Part shown: positions 6,507 through 13,953 of the stretch, piece by piece
How positions within the stretch are numbered: the first letter of the stretch is position 1
How the letters are laid out: each line of letters opens with the position of its first letter
From: CALGFI01 sp036374435
Lineage (GTDB): Bacteria > Actinomycetota > UBA4738 > HRBIN12
Assembly: GCA_036374435.1 (NCBI GenBank)
Contig: DASUTU010000101.1
Location: 1 to 13,953 of the forward strand
Length of the DNA stretch: 13,953 nucleotides
Direction: 5' to 3'
Notes under the pieces: generated by a model
Database searches by the model: none
Told to the model about the DNA's origin: nothing
The model's input: the letters and a program-made list of their open reading frames with translations, nothing else
Translations under genes and position numbers: made by a program

Positions 6507-7541
6507 TCACCAGGTCCGCGTGACCTTGGCCAGGCCGCGCGGCATGTCGGGATCGAGCCCCCGCGCATACGTCAGGTGGCCGGTGAAGAGCTGTGCCGCG
6601 ACGATCGCGACGATCGGCGACGTCCATTCCTCGACCTCCGGCAGGTCGAGACGGACGGCGCCGCCGATCTCCGTCCTCCGGGGGGCGATCGCGAGCACGC
6701 GCGCTCCGCGCTCCGCGTGGAGCCGCTCCACCAGCGCGACGATCTCGGGGCCGAGTGGCTCGGGCGGCACGACGGCGAACACGGGATCCCCGTCCTGGAC
6801 CATCGCGATCGGTCCGTGCTCGAAATCCACGGTGGAGAACGGCTGCGCCCCGATCGCGCAGAGCTCCTGGAGCTTCAGCGCCCACTCGAACGCGGTGGCG
6901 AGGTGGTAACCGCGCCCCAGCACCACACATCGGTCCGATGCGGCGAACCCGGCCGCGAGCTCCTCGATACCGCCCGAACCTCCGAGCACCTCCGCGAGCT
7001 GCGACGGGGCGCGGCCGAGGTCCGACCACATGGTCTCGTCTTCGGCGACGCTGGCCGAGATCATCGCCATCGCCGCGAGCTCGGCCGTGTAGGTCTTCGT
7101 GGCGGCGACCGCCTGCTCGGGCCCCGCCCGCAGGTCGACCACGACGTCCGCGCCCGACGCGAGCGGTGACTCGCGGTCGTTGGTGACGGCCACGGTCGGG
7201 CGGCGCTGCCCCCGGGCCTCCTCGACCACCGCGACGATGTCGGGGGACCAGCCCGACTGCGAGATGCCGACCACTACGGCTCCCTCGAGCGACGGCGGAC
7301 TCCCGTGCGCCGTGAACAGCGACGGCGTGGCGAGCGCCACGGTGAGCCGGTTCCGCGCCCCCCACAGGTACTGCGCGTAGCGGGCGGCGTTGTCGGAGGT
7401 GCCGCGTGCCGCGATCACGGCGTACCGCACGTCGTCGCGCCGGAAGGCCGACGCGACCTCGCGCGCGGTCCGGCGTCCCTCGGCGTCCAGCAGGCGCTCG
7501 AGCACCTCCGGCTGCTCGTCGATCTCGCTCCGGAAGGTCAC
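6507..7541 (-). CDS. Double-SIS sugar-phosphate isomerase/deaminase, NagB-II/AgaS-like
   Basis: A 344-residue cytoplasmic protein with two SIS folds (about 30-165 and 195-335), like the isomerase half of GlmS but without the glutaminase part. Visible landmarks are RGTSDNA (46-52), ISQSGWSPD (93-101), EHGP (241-244) and the family-typical end GLDPDMPRGLAKVT. Next to nagA the best role is conversion of glucosamine-6-phosphate to fructose-6-phosphate and ammonia (NagB-II type). AgaS-like use of galactosamine-6-phosphate, or a GlmS-like isomerase, cannot be excluded. GTG at 7541 overlaps the nagA stop in GTGA and has GGAGG 7 nt upstream, a strong start. Confidence 0.88.
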   Translation of the reverse strand: MTFRSEIDEQPEVLERLLDAEGRRTAREVASAFRRDDVRYAVIAARGTSDNAARYAQYLWGARNRLTVALATPSLFTAHGSPPSLEGAVVVGISQSGWSPDIVAVVEEARGQRRPTVAVTNDRESPLASGADVVVDLRAGPEQAVAATKTYTAELAAMAMISASVAEDETMWSDLGRAPSQLAEVLGGSGGIEELAAGFAASDRCVVLGRGYHLATAFEWALKLQELCAIGAQPFSTVDFEHGPIAMVQDGDPVFAVVPPEPLGPEIVALVERLHAERGARVLAIAPRRTEIGGAVRLDLPEVEEWTSPIVAIVAAQLFTGHLTYARGLDPDMPRGLAKVTRTW

Positions 7542-8704
7542 GTTGGATCCTCCGCTCGACGGTCGAAGGCCAGCCGGCCCCCGACGATCGTCGCCACGAC
7601 CTCGAGCTCGGTGTCGAGCAGCACGAGGTCGGCGATGGCGCCGGGCTCGATCCGGCCCCGGCGTTGCTCGGCGAGGAGCCCGGCAGGGGTCGAGGTTGCG
7701 GCCGCGATCGCCTCGTCGGCGGTGGCGCCCGTGAACGCGATCAGGTTGCGGACCGCCGCATCCAGCGTCAACGTGCTGCCCGCCAGCGTCCCGCTCTGGT
7801 CCCGGACCTCGGCTCCGTCGAATTCGATCGCCGAGGCCCCGAGCCGCCCGGCGGTGCCCGCGCCAGCACCCATCGTCGCCACGGCGTCGGTCACCAGGGC
7901 GACCCCGCTCGGGCCCTTCATCCGCCAAGCCGTGGCGACCGCGGCGGGGTGGACGTGCACGCCGTCCACGATGAGTCCGGCGGCGACACCGGCGCGCGTC
8001 AGGATCGCCCCGACCACCCCGGGGGCGCGGTGATGCAGCCCCGACATCGCGTTGAACAGATGGGTCCCGGCCGCCGCCCCCGCGTCGAACGCCGCGGCCG
8101 CCTCCTCGAACGTCGCGTCGGAGTGGCCGATCGAGACGACCACGCCGCGCGACACGAGCTCCCGGAGGACCGGCCCCGCCCCGTCGAGCTCCGGCGCGAG
8201 CGTGACCATCCGAACGCCGGCGTCCCGGGTCCATCCCTCGATCACCGCGGCACTCGGCGGCCGAAGCCACCGGGGGTCGTGCACGCCCCGGCGGGCGGGG
8301 GAGAGCATGGGGCCCTCGAGATGCCACCCGAGCGGCGTCGCCCCGAGGTACCCGTCCGGCGGCCCGGCCTCCAAGACGTCGAGGGCACGCGGGACGGTCT
8401 CGGGCGGCCCGGTCACGAGCGTGGGAAGGAACGCCGTGACGCCGGTGGCCGGTAGCCGTTCGCCGAGGGCCCAGACGGACACGGGCTCGGACGCGAGATC
8501 GCGGCCGAACCCCCCGTTGATCTGGAGGTCGACGAACCCCGGCACCACCAGCGTGCCCGTGGCGTTCACCGCGGCGTCGGATTCGCGGCCCTCGCCGACG
8601 GCCGCGATCGTCGCGTCCTCGAGCAGGACGTCGCCGTCGGTCCATCCGCCGGGCGTCAGGACCCGGCCACCGACGACCCGTTCGACTCGCTCGCCGAGGT
8701 TCAC
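7538..8704 (-). CDS. nagA: N-acetylglucosamine-6-phosphate deacetylase
   Basis: A 388-residue amidohydrolase-superfamily enzyme that removes acetate from GlcNAc-6-phosphate to give glucosamine-6-phosphate. The first metal motif is Gln61-x-Asn63 (DLQING), not HxH, which marks the single-metal type as in E. coli NagA. The remaining site is complete: Glu130 in HLEGP, His194 in GHSDAT, His215 in GTHLFNAM, His250 in VDGVHVH and catalytic Asp273 in VTDA. GTG at 8704 overlaps the upstream nagZ stop (GTGA); longer open frame beyond it is low-complexity Arg/Pro sequence inside nagZ. The product feeds the SIS protein encoded next. Confidence 0.95.
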   Translation of the reverse strand: MNLGERVERVVGGRVLTPGGWTDGDVLLEDATIAAVGEGRESDAAVNATGTLVVPGFVDLQINGGFGRDLASEPVSVWALGERLPATGVTAFLPTLVTGPPETVPRALDVLEAGPPDGYLGATPLGWHLEGPMLSPARRGVHDPRWLRPPSAAVIEGWTRDAGVRMVTLAPELDGAGPVLRELVSRGVVVSIGHSDATFEEAAAAFDAGAAAGTHLFNAMSGLHHRAPGVVGAILTRAGVAAGLIVDGVHVHPAAVATAWRMKGPSGVALVTDAVATMGAGAGTAGRLGASAIEFDGAEVRDQSGTLAGSTLTLDAAVRNLIAFTGATADEAIAAATSTPAGLLAEQRRGRIEPGAIADLVLLDTELEVVATIVGGRLAFDRRAEDPT

Positions 8705-10308
8705 GAGACGATCCCGTGTCCGGTCGGGTACAGGCCCGGGATCGCCGCCGGCAGGCGGCCGCGGAACGGCCGGCGTCCGAACACGGCGTCGGCCAGCGCC
8801 TCGAGCGACGGGGCGAGGATGCCGTACGTACACGTGTACGTCGGTGCCCCGGGATACGCCGCGAGGTCGAAAGGCGTCCGGAGCGCGACCGCGACTACCG
8901 GAACGCCGGTCTCGACCAGCGCCGCGACGAGGTCGGCCTGGCGGGGATCGCGGAACGCGTCGATCGTGCCGACGACGATGGCGTCGTAGTCGCGGGCGCG
9001 GCCCCGGAGGGACGCGATCTCCTCGGCCTCCGGCGGGTGCCCGGTCACGAACCCGTCCACCCGATCGGCGTGCCGCCGCAGGGCCGGCTCCAGGCCGGCC
9101 GTCACGGCCGAGGAGCTGTCGGCCGGGGTGAGGTCGCGGGGCGCCGGCATCACCGCCGCGATCCGGGCGTCCGGCGAGAGCGGCAAAGCGCCGGCGTCGT
9201 CGCGCACCAGGGTGACGGAACGTTCGGCGAGCTCACGGGCGAGGGCCCGGTGACCATCGCTCCCTACGACCGTGAGCGGCGGATCGTCGAACGACGCCAG
9301 CCACCGCCGGAGGGCCTCGATGCACCGGTCGGAGGCCTCGGAGGCTTGCGGATCGAGCAGCTCCCGCTGTTCGGCTCGCCGGAGCCCGTCGCGGATGCCT
9401 TCGCGGAGCGACGGGTCCGCGGTGAGCAACAACAGGTCGACCCCCGCCCGCAGCGCCGCGAGCGCATCGATCGAGCGAAGGTCGTCCTGCGGGAGCGCCC
9501 CCATGTCCAGCGCGTCCGAGATCACCACGCCGCCGAAGCCGAGCTGCTCGCGGAGCACGTCCGTCACGATCGCCTCGGAGAGCGAGCTCGGCAGGCCGGG
9601 CCGGCCGGTGACCTTCGGCACGTCGTAGTGGCCGATCATGACCAGGTCGGCGCCGGCCTCGATCCCGGCTCGGAACGGCGGGAGCTCGACCGCGCGCAAC
9701 CGATCGCGGTCGAGGTCGAGGAGGGGGATCTCGTGATGGGGGTCGACGGCCGCGTCGCCTTTGCCCGGGAAGTGCTTGAGCGTCGCCGCGACGCCGGCCG
9801 AGCGGAGCCCGCGAACGGTCGCGGCCGCGAGGCGACCGACGGCGGCGGGATCGTCGCCGAAGGACCGGATGCCGAGCGACGGGTTGCCGGGGTCGGTCGC
9901 AACGTCGGCGACCGGCGCGTAGTTCACGTTCACGCCGGCCGCCCGGAGCTCGCGCCCGACGGCCGCGCCGACGCGTTCGGCGAGCTCCTCGTCGCCGGCG
10001 GCGCCGAGCGCCATGTTCCCGGCGAACGGCGTGCTCTCCTTGCCCAGCCCGAGGAGCTGGCCGCCCTCCTGGTCGATGGCGATCAACAGCGGGCCGCGGA
10101 CGCCGCCCAGGGCCTGGAGCCCCTCGCACAGCTCCCGGACCTGGCCGATCGTGCGCACGTTGTCCGGCGCGAACAAGGTGACGCCGGCCGCGTGGGTCTC
10201 GGCGAACAGGGCGCGGACGTCGTCGGCGAGCGTCGTGCCCTCGAACGCCAGCATCAGCCGCCGGTCGACCGACCAGCCCTGCGCGTCACCCCTTGATGGA
10301 GCCGGCAA
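8701..10308 (-). CDS. nagZ: GH3 beta-N-acetylhexosaminidase, cytoplasmic NagZ type
   Basis: A 535-residue glycoside hydrolase family 3 enzyme expected to release terminal GlcNAc from imported chitin- or murein-derived oligosaccharides. There is no signal peptide. The TIM-barrel domain (about 15-345) has DQEGG, KHFPGKGD (178-185), a catalytic-loop DPHH with Asp189 and His191 that fits the Asp-His general acid/base of NagZ enzymes, and nucleophile Asp265 in VVISDALDM. An extra C-terminal domain (about 365-535) makes it longer than the one-domain E. coli NagZ. Lys183 replaces the His usual in KHFPGHG. The likely start is TTG at 10308, with GAGGG 5 nt upstream, overlapping the permease end by 23 nt; ATG at 10254 would cut into the barrel's first strand. 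Confidence 0.92.
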   Translation of the reverse strand: MPAPSRGDAQGWSVDRRLMLAFEGTTLADDVRALFAETHAAGVTLFAPDNVRTIGQVRELCEGLQALGGVRGPLLIAIDQEGGQLLGLGKESTPFAGNMALGAAGDEELAERVGAAVGRELRAAGVNVNYAPVADVATDPGNPSLGIRSFGDDPAAVGRLAAATVRGLRSAGVAATLKHFPGKGDAAVDPHHEIPLLDLDRDRLRAVELPPFRAGIEAGADLVMIGHYDVPKVTGRPGLPSSLSEAIVTDVLREQLGFGGVVISDALDMGALPQDDLRSIDALAALRAGVDLLLLTADPSLREGIRDGLRRAEQRELLDPQASEASDRCIEALRRWLASFDDPPLTVVGSDGHRALARELAERSVTLVRDDAGALPLSPDARIAAVMPAPRDLTPADSSSAVTAGLEPALRRHADRVDGFVTGHPPEAEEIASLRGRARDYDAIVVGTIDAFRDPRQADLVAALVETGVPVVAVALRTPFDLAAYPGAPTYTCTYGILAPSLEALADAVFGRRPFRGRLPAAIPGLYPTGHGIVS

Positions 10309-11176
10309 GGAGCCCTCGGACGAAATAGCGCTGGAGGACCAGGAACACCGCGACCGGCACGGCCATCGACACGAACGCGCCCGCGGTGAGCAGGTGCCAG
10401 GACTCCCCGCGCGTCCCCACGAGCTCGTTCAGGCGAGCGGTCAACGTGGCGACCTCCGAGTCGGTTCCCAGGAACACCAGCGCGATCAACAGGTCGTTCC
10501 AAACCCACAGGAACTGAAAGATGGCGAACGAGGCGAGGGCGGGGATCGACAGCGGCAGCACCAGGCGCACGAACACGTCGAAGTGGGAGGAGCCGTCGAC
10601 GAACGCGGACTCCAGGATCTCCTGCGGGAGCTGCGAGATGTACGTGTAGAACAGGTACGTGGCGAGCGGCAGCCCGAACCCGGTGTGGGCGAGCCACGTT
10701 CCGACGAAGGTCCCGCCGATGTCGAGGTCCGTGTAGATGCGCAGGAGCGGGATCAGGGTCATCTGGAGCGGCAGGACGATCAGCGCGATCACCACGGCGA
10801 ACAACACCCCTCGCCCGGGGAACCGCATCCAGGCGAAGGCGTACCCGGCGAAGGCTGCCAGGGTGAGCGGGAGCACCGTGGAGGGGATCGTCACGATGAG
10901 GCTGTTCAGGAAGGCGGTCGCCAGGCCGCTCGAGGACAACACCTGACGGTAGTTTTCCACCGTCAGCTCGGCGCTCGTGAACGGGTGGAGGAACACGTTC
11001 CACCACCCCGTCGAGCTCACCAGGCTCGGTTCACGGAACGAGCTGACCAGCACACCGACGGTCGGGAGCGACCACAACGCGGCGATCAGCACGACCGCGA
11101 TCCGGACGAGGGGATGCGCCATCGCCCGGCGTCGGCGGCGGGGGAGCGCGATCGGCGAGACCTCGGCGACGCTCAT
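10286..11176 (-). CDS. Carbohydrate ABC transporter permease, MalG/AglG type
   Basis: A 296-residue inner-membrane permease with six predicted helices. The ATPase-contacting EAA loop is at about 189-210 (ILESAFVDGSSHFDVFVRLV). The end, VRGLLAGSIKG, is typical of MalG-like subunits. It should pair with the other permease to form the channel. ATG at 11176 has GGAAGGA about 7 nt upstream, lying within a 38-bp tandem repeat that fills the gap to the upstream permease gene. The substrate is inferred from neighbours only. Confidence 0.92.
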   Translation of the reverse strand: MSVAEVSPIALPRRRRRAMAHPLVRIAVVLIAALWSLPTVGVLVSSFREPSLVSSTGWWNVFLHPFTSAELTVENYRQVLSSSGLATAFLNSLIVTIPSTVLPLTLAAFAGYAFAWMRFPGRGVLFAVVIALIVLPLQMTLIPLLRIYTDLDIGGTFVGTWLAHTGFGLPLATYLFYTYISQLPQEILESAFVDGSSHFDVFVRLVLPLSIPALASFAIFQFLWVWNDLLIALVFLGTDSEVATLTARLNELVGTRGESWHLLTAGAFVSMAVPVAVFLVLQRYFVRGLLAGSIKG

Positions 11177-11292
11177 CCCAGTTCCTTCCCCCCCGCCCCG
11201 CGCTCCGCGCTCACCCCTGTTCCTTCCCGCCCGCCCCGCGCTCCGCGCTCACCCCAGTTCCTTCCCGCCCGCCCCGCGCTGCGCGCTCACCC
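11169..11292. repeat. 38-bp tandem repeat, about 3.3 copies, between the permease genes
   Basis: Copies lie at 11169-11206, 11207-11244 and 11245-11282, with a partial fourth copy at 11283-11292. The middle two are nearly identical; the first has a few changes. Each copy on the minus strand carries GGAAGGAAC followed by a TGAGCG context, matching the ribosome site and start region of the downstream permease (GGGATGAGCG) and the stop context of the upstream one (GGGTGAGCGC). The array starts at the upstream gene's stop codon and ends inside the first codons of the next gene. It therefore looks like repeated duplication of the gene junction. Confidence 0.9.
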
Positions 11293-12492
11293 GGCGAACC
11301 CCCGGTGCCGCTGCCGCCGGACGTTCAGGACGATGAACGGAACCACCAGCACGAACAGGACGACCGCGATCGCGCTGGCCCGGCCGAAGTTCCGGAACTT
11401 GAACATCTCGACGAACATGCGGTTGGCGATGACCTCCGTGTCGAACCCTCCGCCCGTGATCACGAACACGATGTCGAAGACCTTGAGCACGGTGATGGCG
11501 ATGATCGTCGCCACGGTCACGACGGTCGGACGGATCGTGGGTAGCACGATCGAGAAGAACAGCCGGAGCTCGCCGGCGCCGTCGATCCGGGCCGCCTCGA
11601 TCAGCTCGGTGGGGACGGATTTCAGGGCGGCCGAGAGCACCACCATGGCGAGCCCGGTCTGGAGCCAGACCAGGATCATGATCAGCGCGAGAGTGTTGAT
11701 CGGCGGCGTCTGGAGCCACGGGGTCGGCTCGGCGCCGAACGCCGTCGTCACCGCGTTGAGGACGCCGATCTGCTCCTCGCCCGGCGGCTTCCACGCGTAG
11801 ATGAACCGCCAGATGACGCTCGCGCCGACCATCGAGATCGCCATGGGCAGGAAGATGAATGTCTTGGCCAGCGCCTCCCGCTTGACCCGGTCCACGAGGG
11901 CGGCCACGAGCAGGCCGATGCCCACGCTGCCGGCCGTTCCCAGCACCAGCCAAAGGACGTTGTTCCGGAACGCCGTGAGCATGGCCGGATCGGTCAGGGC
12001 GAAGCGGTAGTTCGCGGCGCCGTCTCCCTCGGTGAAGCTGGTCACGATCGTGCTGACGGTGGGGAAGACCAGGTAGAACCCGATCAGCGCGACCGCCGGC
12101 CCCACGAACACCCACGGCCGGATGTGTTCCCGAACGCGGAGGCCGACCCGGTCGACCAGCCCGTTCGCGGCGAAGAACAGCGCCCACACCCCGCCGAAGC
12201 CGACGGCCAGGGCGATCACCGCGGTGACCACCTTGGCCGTGGCCGAGGTCAACCCGCGGTCGCGGATCCCCTCGGCAACGCCGTCCAGGCCGACGGCGTC
12301 GGCGATCGCCGACACCAGCCGGTCCGGCGCCGCCGGATCGCGAAGGAACGAGGCGCCGAGGGCGAGCACCACGAGGACGCCCGCCATGGCGGCCACCGAC
12401 AGGGCGAGCCCGGGGAGGCGGGAGCCTCCCGCCGTGGCGGCGGGAGGCTCCGAACCCCCGGAGGGATGGAGGGGGGGTGCCGCCTGGTCCAC
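11287..12492 (-). CDS. Carbohydrate ABC transporter permease, MalF/AglF type
   Basis: A 401-residue permease with eight predicted helices: two extra N-terminal ones (about 28-50 and 86-113) before the conserved six, as in long MalF-type subunits. The EAA loop is at about 299-318 (IEAARIDGAGELRLFFSIVL). From memory, stretches such as FLPMAISMVGASVIW and KVFDIVFVITGG are closest to alpha-glucoside AglF permeases. The start chosen is GTG at 12492, 7 nt after the binding-protein stop, with GAGG about 6 nt upstream. The first 27 residues are low-complexity and coincide with a strong hairpin (12421-12451), so a later start such as ATG at about 12387 is possible. Confidence 0.9.
   Translation of the reverse strand: MDQAAPPLHPSGGSEPPAATAGGSRLPGLALSVAAMAGVLVVLALGASFLRDPAAPDRLVSAIADAVGLDGVAEGIRDRGLTSATAKVVTAVIALAVGFGGVWALFFAANGLVDRVGLRVREHIRPWVFVGPAVALIGFYLVFPTVSTIVTSFTEGDGAANYRFALTDPAMLTAFRNNVLWLVLGTAGSVGIGLLVAALVDRVKREALAKTFIFLPMAISMVGASVIWRFIYAWKPPGEEQIGVLNAVTTAFGAEPTPWLQTPPINTLALIMILVWLQTGLAMVVLSAALKSVPTELIEAARIDGAGELRLFFSIVLPTIRPTVVTVATIIAITVLKVFDIVFVITGGGFDTEVIANRMFVEMFKFRNFGRASAIAVVLFVLVVPFIVLNVRRQRHRGFAG
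12421..12451. repeat. 13-bp perfect hairpin near the start of the MalF-type permease gene
   Basis: GGAGCCTCCCGCC (12421-12433) pairs exactly with 12439-12451 around a 5-nt loop. A shorter alternative hairpin (GGGAGGC with GCCTCCC, about 12413-12430) shares the left arm, so the two would compete. In the minus-strand message it lies 40-70 nt after the chosen permease start and about 50 nt after the binding-protein stop. No T tract follows, so a terminator is unlikely; protection of the binding-protein message, or reduced flow into the permease genes, is a reasonable guess. Confidence 0.7.
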
Positions 12493-12499
12493 CCGTGCC

Positions 12500-13904
12500 T
12501 CAGCCCGAGGGCCAGCTCGCCTCGATCTGCCCGAAGATGTTCTCCGTGCCACCACCCTCCTCGTCGACCCATTCGATCATGGCCGTCAGGAAGCTGCCGC
12601 CGCCGACCTCGGCCGGCATCGTGTCCGACGCGTCGAACCGAAGCTCGGTGGACTGGCCCATGATCTCCGCCATCGTCTGGTCCGTGTAGTTCGTGTACCA
12701 CTCGACCGGCACGCTGCTGTTGGCGGCCACGAACCCGCCGGCCTCGATCCAGCCGCGGGCCGCCTCCGGCGTGGCGAGGTACTCGAGCAGCGCCCGCACC
12801 TCCGGCCGGTCCTCGAACATCACGAACTGGTCGCCGGCGCCCAGCACCGGTCGGCCGAACTCCTCCTCGATCGGCGGGAAGTAGAAGAAGGCACTGTCCA
12901 CGCCGGCCTCGAACTGCGGGTCCCCGTCCTGCGCCCCCGGCCAGAAGTCGGTGATCCAGGAGGCCTGCTTGTGCATCCAGCACTTCGGCCCGTTCGGGGC
13001 GAACATCGGTGTCTGCGTGTCGCCGACCCAGATGGAGTTGATCCCGGTCGTCCCGCCGTAGACGTAGTCGGGGGTGAACATGATCTGCCCGACGTAGTCG
13101 GCGGCCTGGAGCACCTCGGGGTGGTCGAAGGGGATCTCGTGCGCCATCCACTGGTCGTACACCTCGACGGGGGCCGTGCGCAGCAGCACGTCCTCGAGCC
13201 AGTCCGTGATCACCCACCCGGTGAACGCGTCCTGCTCGGTGCTGAGGCACCACGGGTTGCCGTTCCCGTCGGCCACGATCTGGTCGCTGAGCGCGATCAG
13301 CTGGTCCCAGGTCGTCGGGACCGTGTAGCCGTTGTCCTCGAACGCCTGGACGGGGTACCAGACGATCGACTTGGTGAACGCCTGGTAGAAGACCCCGTAC
13401 AGGTTCCCGTCGACCGATCCGAGGTCGAGGTACGTCTGGTTGTAGTCCTGGGCGAGCTGGTCGGTGTTGAACCACTCGCTCAGGTTCACCAGGTTGCCGG
13501 CTTCCGCGAACGACCGCATCAACCCGGGCTGCGCGATCTGCGCGAGGTCGGGCGCGTTGCCGCCTTCCACGCGAGCCGTCAACACGGTCGTGTAGTCGCT
13601 CAGTCCCTCATGGACGACCTCGATGCCCGTTCGCTCCACGAAGGGTGCGAGCGGACTCGAAGGTCTCGTCCTGGGGCTCGATCCATTGCGAGAGGATCTC
13701 CACCTGCGTGCCGGCGAACTCTCCGGCCTCCGCCCGAGCCAGGAACTCGTACGGAGCCGTCTCGCCGGTGTCGCCCGTTTCTCCCGTCGTCGCGGGCGGC
13801 TCTTCGCCGCCTCCGTCCGCCGGGGGTTCCGGCGACTCGTTCGTGCAGGCCGCGGCGATGAGGAGAACCCCGAACACCGCGGCCGCAAGCCTGAACCTGC
13901 GCAT
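12500..13904 (-). CDS. Sugar ABC transporter substrate-binding lipoprotein, frameshifted
   Basis: An extracytoplasmic solute-binding protein of about 467 residues once one frameshift is corrected. ATG at 13904 follows a strong AAGGAGG ribosome site. The start MRRFRLAAAVFGVLLIAAAC is a lipoprotein signal with acylated Cys20, followed by an acidic Pro/Thr/Gly linker. The N-terminal frame runs through VEILSQWIEPQDETFES and breaks near 13650-13660. The rest continues in another frame from LAPFVERTGIEVV to IFGQIEASWPSG. Removing one base (or adding two) there restores one reading. The mature fold is the MalE/AglE-like sugar-binding class. As one isolated lesion in otherwise clean coding sequence it may be a sequencing error or a recent mutation. 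It heads the amino-sugar operon. Confidence 0.87.
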
Positions 13905-13953
13905 CCCGACCCTCCTTCCGGTCATGCCGTCCCCTCCCCACTGGCGATGAACG

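Noticed and set aside
8716..10296. Plus-strand open frame antisense to nagZ (526 codons)
   Set aside because: The opposite strand encodes a complete GH3 enzyme with catalytic motifs; the plus frame shows no family features.
11169..11292. CRISPR-like array
   Set aside because: Units are contiguous 38-bp tandem copies with no unique spacers, placed across a gene junction.
10013..11800. Long plus-strand open frame (595 codons)
   Set aside because: It crosses several minus-strand genes and the tandem repeat, has low-complexity Gln/Glu/Arg content and no start signal. It is a shadow frame.
12421..12451. Intrinsic terminator between the binding protein and permease
   Set aside because: The stem is strong but no T-rich tract follows on the minus strand, and coding sequence continues directly through it.
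12122..13861. Long plus-strand open frame (579 codons) opposite the binding-protein and permease genes
   Set aside because: It is antisense to well-recognised genes, its translation is Arg/His/Pro-rich with no motif, and long antisense frames are expected in GC-rich coding DNA.

Overview
The window is GC-rich DNA, probably chromosomal, from a bacterium that looks like an actinomycete or a relative. The signs are high GC with G/C at third codon positions, GTG and TTG starts, an Rv1264-like adenylate cyclase, a DasABC/AglEFG-style sugar importer without its own ATPase, and a toxin-antitoxin promoter that looks leaderless. No rRNA, tRNA or CRISPR array was seen. Almost everything after position 1315 is on the minus strand, so it is best read from right to left.

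Right part (13904 down to 6507): a compact amino-sugar operon. In order it encodes a lipoprotein sugar-binding protein (one frameshift near 13650), two ABC permeases, a cytoplasmic GH3 beta-N-acetylhexosaminidase (NagZ type), N-acetylglucosamine-6-phosphate deacetylase (NagA) and a double-SIS sugar-phosphate isomerase/deaminase. Spacing is tight: 7 nt, a repeat-filled gap, a 23-nt overlap, then two 4-nt GTGA overlaps. The logic is import of a GlcNAc-containing glycan, hydrolysis inside the cell, deacetylation, then deamination/isomerisation toward fructose-6-phosphate. An ATPase and a GlcNAc kinase must be supplied from elsewhere. The permeases resemble the alpha-glucoside AglF/AglG type more than one might expect for this pathway.

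Middle (6471 down to 3909): two different class III nucleotide cyclases lie head to tail just downstream and may be on the same transcript. The first is a six-helix membrane cyclase. The second is soluble, with a MerR-like module followed by an Rv1264-like regulatory domain. Both keep all the catalytic residues I could check, so sugar uptake and cAMP production may be physically linked here.

Left part (3770 down to 1): a VapBC-type toxin-antitoxin pair with a palindromic operator touching the antitoxin start codon; a 367-nt stretch without a convincing gene but with a 13-bp inverted repeat; a secreted coiled-coil M23 peptidase; a VOC (glyoxalase-fold) gene cut by an insertion sequence; the dead insertion sequence itself (about 142-1315, 16-bp terminal inverted repeats), whose transposase has a frameshift and an internal inverted block of about 107 bp carrying the second catalytic Asp; and the 3' end of a plus-strand gene with a strong intrinsic terminator.

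The least expected items are the inverted block inside the transposase, the 38-bp tandem duplication of a translation-start region between the two permease genes, and the double-cyclase tail on an amino-sugar operon. Family names come from motif recognition, not database searches.
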